This document shows positions 31,137-35,159 of a stretch of 35,159 bases of DNA, piece after piece. Under the pieces are notes generated by a model. It was not told the origin of the DNA. It saw only the letters and a list, made by a program, of their open reading frames with translations, and did not search any database. The first letter of the stretch is position 1, and the number at the start of each line of letters is the position of its first letter. Both the position numbers and the translations under genes were made by a program. This DNA comes from Thermoleophilia bacterium (lineage in GTDB: Bacteria; Actinomycetota; Thermoleophilia; Miltoncostaeales; Miltoncostaeaceae), in assembly GCA_028285405.1 (NCBI GenBank), contig JANQPH010000022.1, positions 1 through 35,159 on the forward strand, given 5' to 3'.

Positions 31137-33341
31137 CTAGCTTCCGGGCGTCACCCGGTAGGCATCGACGACGGACTCCACCTGCCGCAGACCGGTGATC
31201 AGCGACTTCAGGGAGTCGACGTCCGCGATGTCGACCACGAACCGGTCGTGGACCATCTCGTCGACGGCCTGGCAGTTCGCCGACGCGATGTTTGCGCCGC
31301 CTTCCGAGAATGCTCGCGACAGGTCCTCGAGCAGCCGGGCGCGGTCCCAGGCGTCGATCGCGATCTCGACGCGGAACGATTTTCGCGGCGAGCCGGTCCA
31401 CTCGACGTCCGTGAAGCGCTCCTCGTTCTTCATCAGCGCGTTGGCGTTCGGGCAGTCCGCCCGATGGATCGTGATCCCCCGGCCGAGCGAGATGTAGCCG
31501 ACGATCTCGTCGCCGGGCACCGGCTTGCAGCACTTGGCCAGCCGCACCAGCACGTCGGCGAGCCCGTCCACCTCGATGCCGAGGTCGCTCGCCGACCCCG
31601 AGGTCTGGGGTCGCAGCGAGGTGGCCTGGTTGGCCGTCCCGCGGCCGCCGACGTCCTGACCCGTCTTCAGGCGGTGCATCAGCTTGGTGACGACCGTCGC
31701 AACCGAGGTCTTGCCGGTGCCGAGCGAGACGTAGAAGTCCTCGGCCTTGCGGAAGCCCATCTCCCGCATCACCTCGAGCAGCAGCGGCGAGCCCGCCACG
31801 CGCTGGCTCGGCAGCCCCGACCGGCGAAGCTGCTCCTGGAGCGCCTCCCTGCCGCGGTGCTCGGCGTCTTCGCGGCCCTCCTTTCGGAAGAACTGGCGGA
31901 TCTTGGACCGCGCCTTCGTGGTCTTGACCAGCTCCAGCCAGTCCCGCGACGGTGCTCGTGGCGCCTTCGACGTGAGGACCTCGACGAAGTCGCCGCTCTC
32001 GAGCGAGTAGGTCAGCGGAACGATCCGGCCGTTCACCTTCGCCCCGACGCAGCGGTGACCCACGTCCGTGTGGATGTCGTACGCGAAGTCGAGGGGCGTC
32101 GCGCCGGCCGGGAGGCTGCGGACCTCGCCCTTGGGCGTGAAGACGAAGACCTCGTCCCAGAAGAGGTCCTGGCGCAGCGCCTCCATGAACTCGGCGGGGT
32201 CGGGCGTCTCCCGCTGCATGTCCATCATCTCGGCCAACCAGGGCAGGTCCTCGCCGCCCGCACCGCGTTCCTGCTCCTTGTACATCCAGTGCGCGGCCAC
32301 GCCGTATTCGGCCGTCTGGTGCATCTCGTGCGTCCGGATCTGGATCTCGAGCGGCTTGCCGGCCGGACCGATCACCGTGGTGTGCAAGCTCTGGTACAGG
32401 TTGAGCTTGGGCATCGCCACGTAGTCCTTGAAGCGGCCGGGCATGGGCTTCCAGGTCGAGTGGATGATCCCGACGGCGCCGTAGCAGTCCTTCACCGAGC
32501 CCACGAGAACGCGAACGGCCGTCAGGTCGTTGATCTCGTTGAACTCCTTGCCCCTGCGGGTCATCTTCTCGTAGATCGAGTAGAAGTGCTTGGCGCGTCC
32601 GGAGATCTGCGCGCCCTCGATCCCGCCCTCCTCGAGCTTGTCCCGGAGCGCGTCGGCGGCCTCGGCAACGAACTGCTCGCGGTCCTGGCGGCGCTGGTTC
32701 ACGAGCTGCTGGATCTCGGCGTAGCGCCGCGGGTGCAGGGCGGCGAACGACAGGTCCTCGAGCTCCCACTTGACCGACTGGATACCGAGTCGGTGCGCCA
32801 GGGGCGCGTAGATGTCGAGCGTCTCGGTGGCCTTCTGGATCTGCTTGCGCTTGGTCATGTAGGCCAGCGTGCGCATGTTGTGGAGCCGGTCGGCCAGCTT
32901 GACGATGAGCACGCGGATGTCGCTCGACATCGCGACGATCAGCTTGCGGTAGTTCTCGGCCTGCTGCTCCTCGCGGCTCTCGAAATGGATCCGCGACAGC
33001 TTCGTCACGCCGTCGACGAGCTGGGCGATCTCGGCCCCGAACTCGGCCTCGACCTCCTCGGTGCTCGCGTCGGTGTCCTCGACGACGTCGTGCAGCAGCG
33101 CCGCGCTCAGCGACGCGTCGTCCAGCCCGAGGTCGGCGCAGATCCGCGCGCAGCCGATGGGATGGGTGATGAACGGCTCGCCCGAGTTGCGCTTCTGGTC
33201 GCGATGGCGGACCTCGGCGAACCGGTACGCGCGCCGAATCAGCTCGGTGTCGGCCTCCGGATGCTGCTCCTGGACCTCGGCGATGAGGTCGGCCAGCTCG
33301 GGCTCGACCTCTTCTCGTGCTGCGACCTGCTCACTGGACAT
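31137..33341 (-). CDS. rel: Bifunctional (p)ppGpp synthetase/hydrolase Rel
   Basis: Rel makes and degrades the stringent-response alarmone. The 734-residue protein has the N-terminal HD hydrolase domain with intact His84-Asp85 (SAALLHDVVEDTD) and VKLADRLHNMRTL; the synthetase domain (AKHFYSIYEKMTRRGKEFNEINDLTAVRVLV, MPKLNLYQSLHTTVIGP, IQIRTHEMHQTAEYGVAAHW); the TGS domain (VFVFTPKGEVRSLPAGATPLDFAY); and a C-terminal zinc-finger/ACT region (AKCCKPVPGDEIVGYISLGRGITIH; VEIAIDAWDRARLLEDLSRAFSE). The R-x-K-E form of the RxKD loop, with the intact HD site, points to a two-way enzyme. ATG 33341 is six bases after TATCCT, which fits a leaderless transcript. It follows recJ, the usual neighbour. Confidence 0.97.
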   Translation of the reverse strand: MSSEQVAAREEVEPELADLIAEVQEQHPEADTELIRRAYRFAEVRHRDQKRNSGEPFITHPIGCARICADLGLDDASLSAALLHDVVEDTDASTEEVEAEFGAEIAQLVDGVTKLSRIHFESREEQQAENYRKLIVAMSSDIRVLIVKLADRLHNMRTLAYMTKRKQIQKATETLDIYAPLAHRLGIQSVKWELEDLSFAALHPRRYAEIQQLVNQRRQDREQFVAEAADALRDKLEEGGIEGAQISGRAKHFYSIYEKMTRRGKEFNEINDLTAVRVLVGSVKDCYGAVGIIHSTWKPMPGRFKDYVAMPKLNLYQSLHTTVIGPAGKPLEIQIRTHEMHQTAEYGVAAHWMYKEQERGAGGEDLPWLAEMMDMQRETPDPAEFMEALRQDLFWDEVFVFTPKGEVRSLPAGATPLDFAYDIHTDVGHRCVGAKVNGRIVPLTYSLESGDFVEVLTSKAPRAPSRDWLELVKTTKARSKIRQFFRKEGREDAEHRGREALQEQLRRSGLPSQRVAGSPLLLEVMREMGFRKAEDFYVSLGTGKTSVATVVTKLMHRLKTGQDVGGRGTANQATSLRPQTSGSASDLGIEVDGLADVLVRLAKCCKPVPGDEIVGYISLGRGITIHRADCPNANALMKNEERFTDVEWTGSPRKSFRVEIAIDAWDRARLLEDLSRAFSEGGANIASANCQAVDEMVHDRFVVDIADVDSLKSLITGLRQVESVVDAYRVTPGS

Positions 33342-33347
33342 GATCTG

Positions 33348-33353
33348 AGGATA
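33348..33353 (-). promoter_or_regulatory. Possible -10 box for leaderless rel transcript
   Basis: TATCCT ends six bases before the rel ATG, so the start site would fall on the ATG itself. No Shine-Dalgarno is present; no -35 match stands out in the recJ-rel gap. Confidence 0.45.
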
Positions 33354-33374
33354 TCGCGACCGTTGGAGGGCCCC

Positions 33375-35159
33375 TCAGGCGGCCACCGCCGATGGCTCGG
33401 CGAGGACGTCGACTGTCGAGGCGTTCGCGAGGTAGCCGCGGGCGATCTCGAGGCGCTCTTGGGCGTGCTTGGCGGCGGCCGTGTCCTCCAGGCGGCCTCG
33501 TGGATCGTCGCCGACCCGGGCCACGGCCCCGGGCTCGATCTCGACCAGGCCGAGTTCCGCCAGAGCCCTGAGCGCGATCGCCACGGTTGCGGGCCAGCGG
33601 GCCCGGCCACCCTCGTCGAGCAGCAACTCCCCCGCCCCGAGCTCGATCCGCTCATGCGCGCGAAGGATGCGCCAGAGGGCGGCGGCGGTCGGGCGGATGT
33701 CGAGCTCGGCCTCGACGCAGGCGAGCGCGAACTCGACTTCCGGCGCGCCCCACAGCAGGTGCAGCCAGCGCCCCGACGCGGCCGAGGCCAGGGCACCCGC
33801 CTGGTCGGGGTCTCGCGGGGGATCGACCGCCGCGACGGGCACGTCGGGCGGGAGGTTCAGCCCTTGCAGGCGCGAGTGACCGACCATCGCGAAGATCGGC
33901 GCCTCCCCGTCGCCGAGCGAGGCGAGGGATCCCTCGACCTGGCGCTCTCCGAGGATCACCGTCGTCTCGGCCCCGAGGCGAGCGGGCTCGAGCGCGACCG
34001 AGAGCAGCTCCGTGCGACGGGCGGCATCGGCGACCACCGCCACCACGCCGCGGTCGGCGCCGGTGAGCGCGGCGAGCCGGGCCAGGGCCCCTCCGGCCCC
34101 GCGGTGGTCGCGCACCCCCCGGGGCGGTCCGTGGTCCGCCTCGTGGGCGGCCTCCCCCTCGCCGGCGAGCATCGTCTCCAGCCGCGCCGCGAGACCCTCG
34201 TCGGCGCCGGTCGTTCGGCGCTCGGCCTCCTCCTCGAACGGCTCGATCGCCTGCAGGACGACCCTCGTCCCCACCAGGCCCTGGTACCGCTCGATCTCGA
34301 GGCCGACGACCGCGTCGTAGCGGCCGTCCTCGTCGAGCTGCGCGATCCGCTCGCCCATGCGGAACCCGATGGCCGGAACGTGCGCGTTCCCGGAGCGCAG
34401 CCGCATGCGCAGATGGCGGCCTTCGCCGACCGTGCTCGGGCCGCTGATCTGGCAGCCCGGGATCGCCAGCCGGACCTCGGGATTGCCACGGCCGAACGGC
34501 TCGAGCCGCAGCAGCGACTCGGCGTCCGCCAGCGAGAGCTCGGTCGGCGAGACGACGGCGTCGACCTGGCGCACCTGGGCGCGCGCGATGGCCGCCCGGG
34601 CCCCGACCGCCGCCTCGGAGAAGTCGTCCCGAAACCGCGCGATCTCGGCCGCGGGCAGCTGCACCCCGACGGCCCCCTCGTGGCCACCCCAGCTGCCGAG
34701 CGACCGGTCCGCGCCCGAGACGATCGCGTGCAGGTCGACTCCGGGCAGACTGCGACCCGAGCCCTTCGCGCTCTCGCCGTCCCGTGTGATCACGATCACC
34801 GGGCGCCGGTGCCGCTCCACCAGACGGGACGCCACGATCCCCACGACGCCCTCGTGCCAGCCGTCGCCGCTCACCACGTACGCGTCGACCGCCCGGTGCT
34901 CCTCGGGCCAGGCGGCGATCTGGGCGATCGCCTCGTCGGTGATGGCCCGCTCGAGGTCCCGGCGCTGCAGGTTCATGTCCCAGAGCTCGCGGGCGATCGG
35001 GGTGGCGTCCTCGACGTCGGGCGCGAGCACGAGGTCGAGCCCGCGCTGCGCCTCGGCCAGACGGCCCGCGGCGTTGATGCTCGGCCCGAGCGTGAACCCG
35101 AGGGTCCGGGTGCTGACGCCGCGGACGTCCTGACCGGCCGCGGTGCACAGCGCGGCAAT
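33375..35159 (-). CDS. recJ: Single-stranded-DNA-specific exonuclease RecJ, 3' part
   Basis: RecJ is a 5'-3' exonuclease on single-stranded DNA used in recombination and mismatch repair. The N-terminal DHH domain lies outside the window. Visible are the end of the DHH region (LGFTLGPSINAAGRL), the DHHA1 domain (GDGWHEGVVGIVASRLVERHRRPVIVIT; KGSGRSLPGVDLHAIV; GSWGGHEGAVGVQL) and the OB fold (GEGRHLRMRLRSGN; DAVVGLEIERYQG). About 280 more residues follow: VVAVVADAARRTELL, APIFAMVGHSRLQGLNLPPDV and VAAVDPPRDPDQAGAL, then a winged-helix-like end. This tail resembles the C-terminal extension of Firmicute RecJ and looks like a worn helicase half. The frame is open to base 35159. Confidence 0.93.
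   Translation of the reverse strand: MAALCTAAGQDVRGVSTRTLGFTLGPSINAAGRLAEAQRGLDLVLAPDVEDATPIARELWDMNLQRRDLERAITDEAIAQIAAWPEEHRAVDAYVVSGDGWHEGVVGIVASRLVERHRRPVIVITRDGESAKGSGRSLPGVDLHAIVSGADRSLGSWGGHEGAVGVQLPAAEIARFRDDFSEAAVGARAAIARAQVRQVDAVVSPTELSLADAESLLRLEPFGRGNPEVRLAIPGCQISGPSTVGEGRHLRMRLRSGNAHVPAIGFRMGERIAQLDEDGRYDAVVGLEIERYQGLVGTRVVLQAIEPFEEEAERRTTGADEGLAARLETMLAGEGEAAHEADHGPPRGVRDHRGAGGALARLAALTGADRGVVAVVADAARRTELLSVALEPARLGAETTVILGERQVEGSLASLGDGEAPIFAMVGHSRLQGLNLPPDVPVAAVDPPRDPDQAGALASAASGRWLHLLWGAPEVEFALACVEAELDIRPTAAALWRILRAHERIELGAGELLLDEGGRARWPATVAIALRALAELGLVEIEPGAVARVGDDPRGRLEDTAAAKHAQERLEIARGYLANASTVDVLAEPSAVAA

Noticed and set aside
1-35159. CRISPR arrays, insertion sequences, toxin-antitoxin pairs or biosynthetic gene clusters
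   Set aside because: No regular repeat-spacer pattern, transposase, matching terminal repeats or such gene sets were found on either strand.

Overview
The window is very GC-rich and tightly packed, with GTG/TTG starts, 4-bp start/stop overlaps and several genes that look leaderless. The gene order pyrR-pyrB-pyrC-x-carA-carB-mihF-gmk-coaBC, an mIHF-type nucleoid protein, a CysO-type sulfur carrier and an LytR_C protein point to an actinobacterium. I lean towards a deep-branching class such as Thermoleophilia/Solirubrobacterales rather than Mycobacterium or Streptomyces, but this is inferred from gene content, not from a search. No mobile element, CRISPR array or rRNA was seen.

Bases 1-12722 are all on the minus strand, so they are transcribed from right to left. 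A YfcE-like phosphodiesterase and RNase Z are followed by a complete UMP-pathway operon front (pyrR, pyrB, pyrC, an isochorismatase-fold hydrolase, carA, carB), joined by 4-bp overlaps. A sequence matching the PyrR RNA-binding loop lies directly before the pyrR ribosome-binding site. After a short gap with a leaderless-type promoter come mihF, gmk and coaBC, then a MoxR ATPase and the first codons of a probable DUF58 protein.

Bases 12782-21005 hold tRNA-Arg(CCG) with its terminator, a long perfect inverted repeat, an HdeD-like membrane protein, a secreted protein of unknown function, two small membrane proteins, a GH65/beta-phosphoglucomutase-type HAD pair for disaccharide phosphorolysis, and a DHA2-family drug exporter.

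Bases 21068-26836 hold acylphosphatase and a translationally coupled unknown protein. They also hold the most interesting unit in the window: a SAM-I riboswitch with its own promoter, followed by a threonine-synthase-like PLP enzyme, a CysO-like sulfur carrier ending in Gly-Gly, and a degenerate SDR protein. SAM control and a sulfur carrier are unexpected for plain threonine synthesis. They suggest a thiocarboxylate-dependent step towards homocysteine or a related sulfur amino acid; this is a hypothesis. Divergent from it are two zinc-ribbon proteins, the second with a membrane anchor and a SPOR-like domain, and a secreted protein of unknown function on the opposite strand.

Bases 26865-35159 hold hyuA/hyuB (hydantoinase/5-oxoprolinase family), an LytR_C membrane protein, the bifunctional (p)ppGpp enzyme Rel and the 3' part of recJ, which runs off the window.
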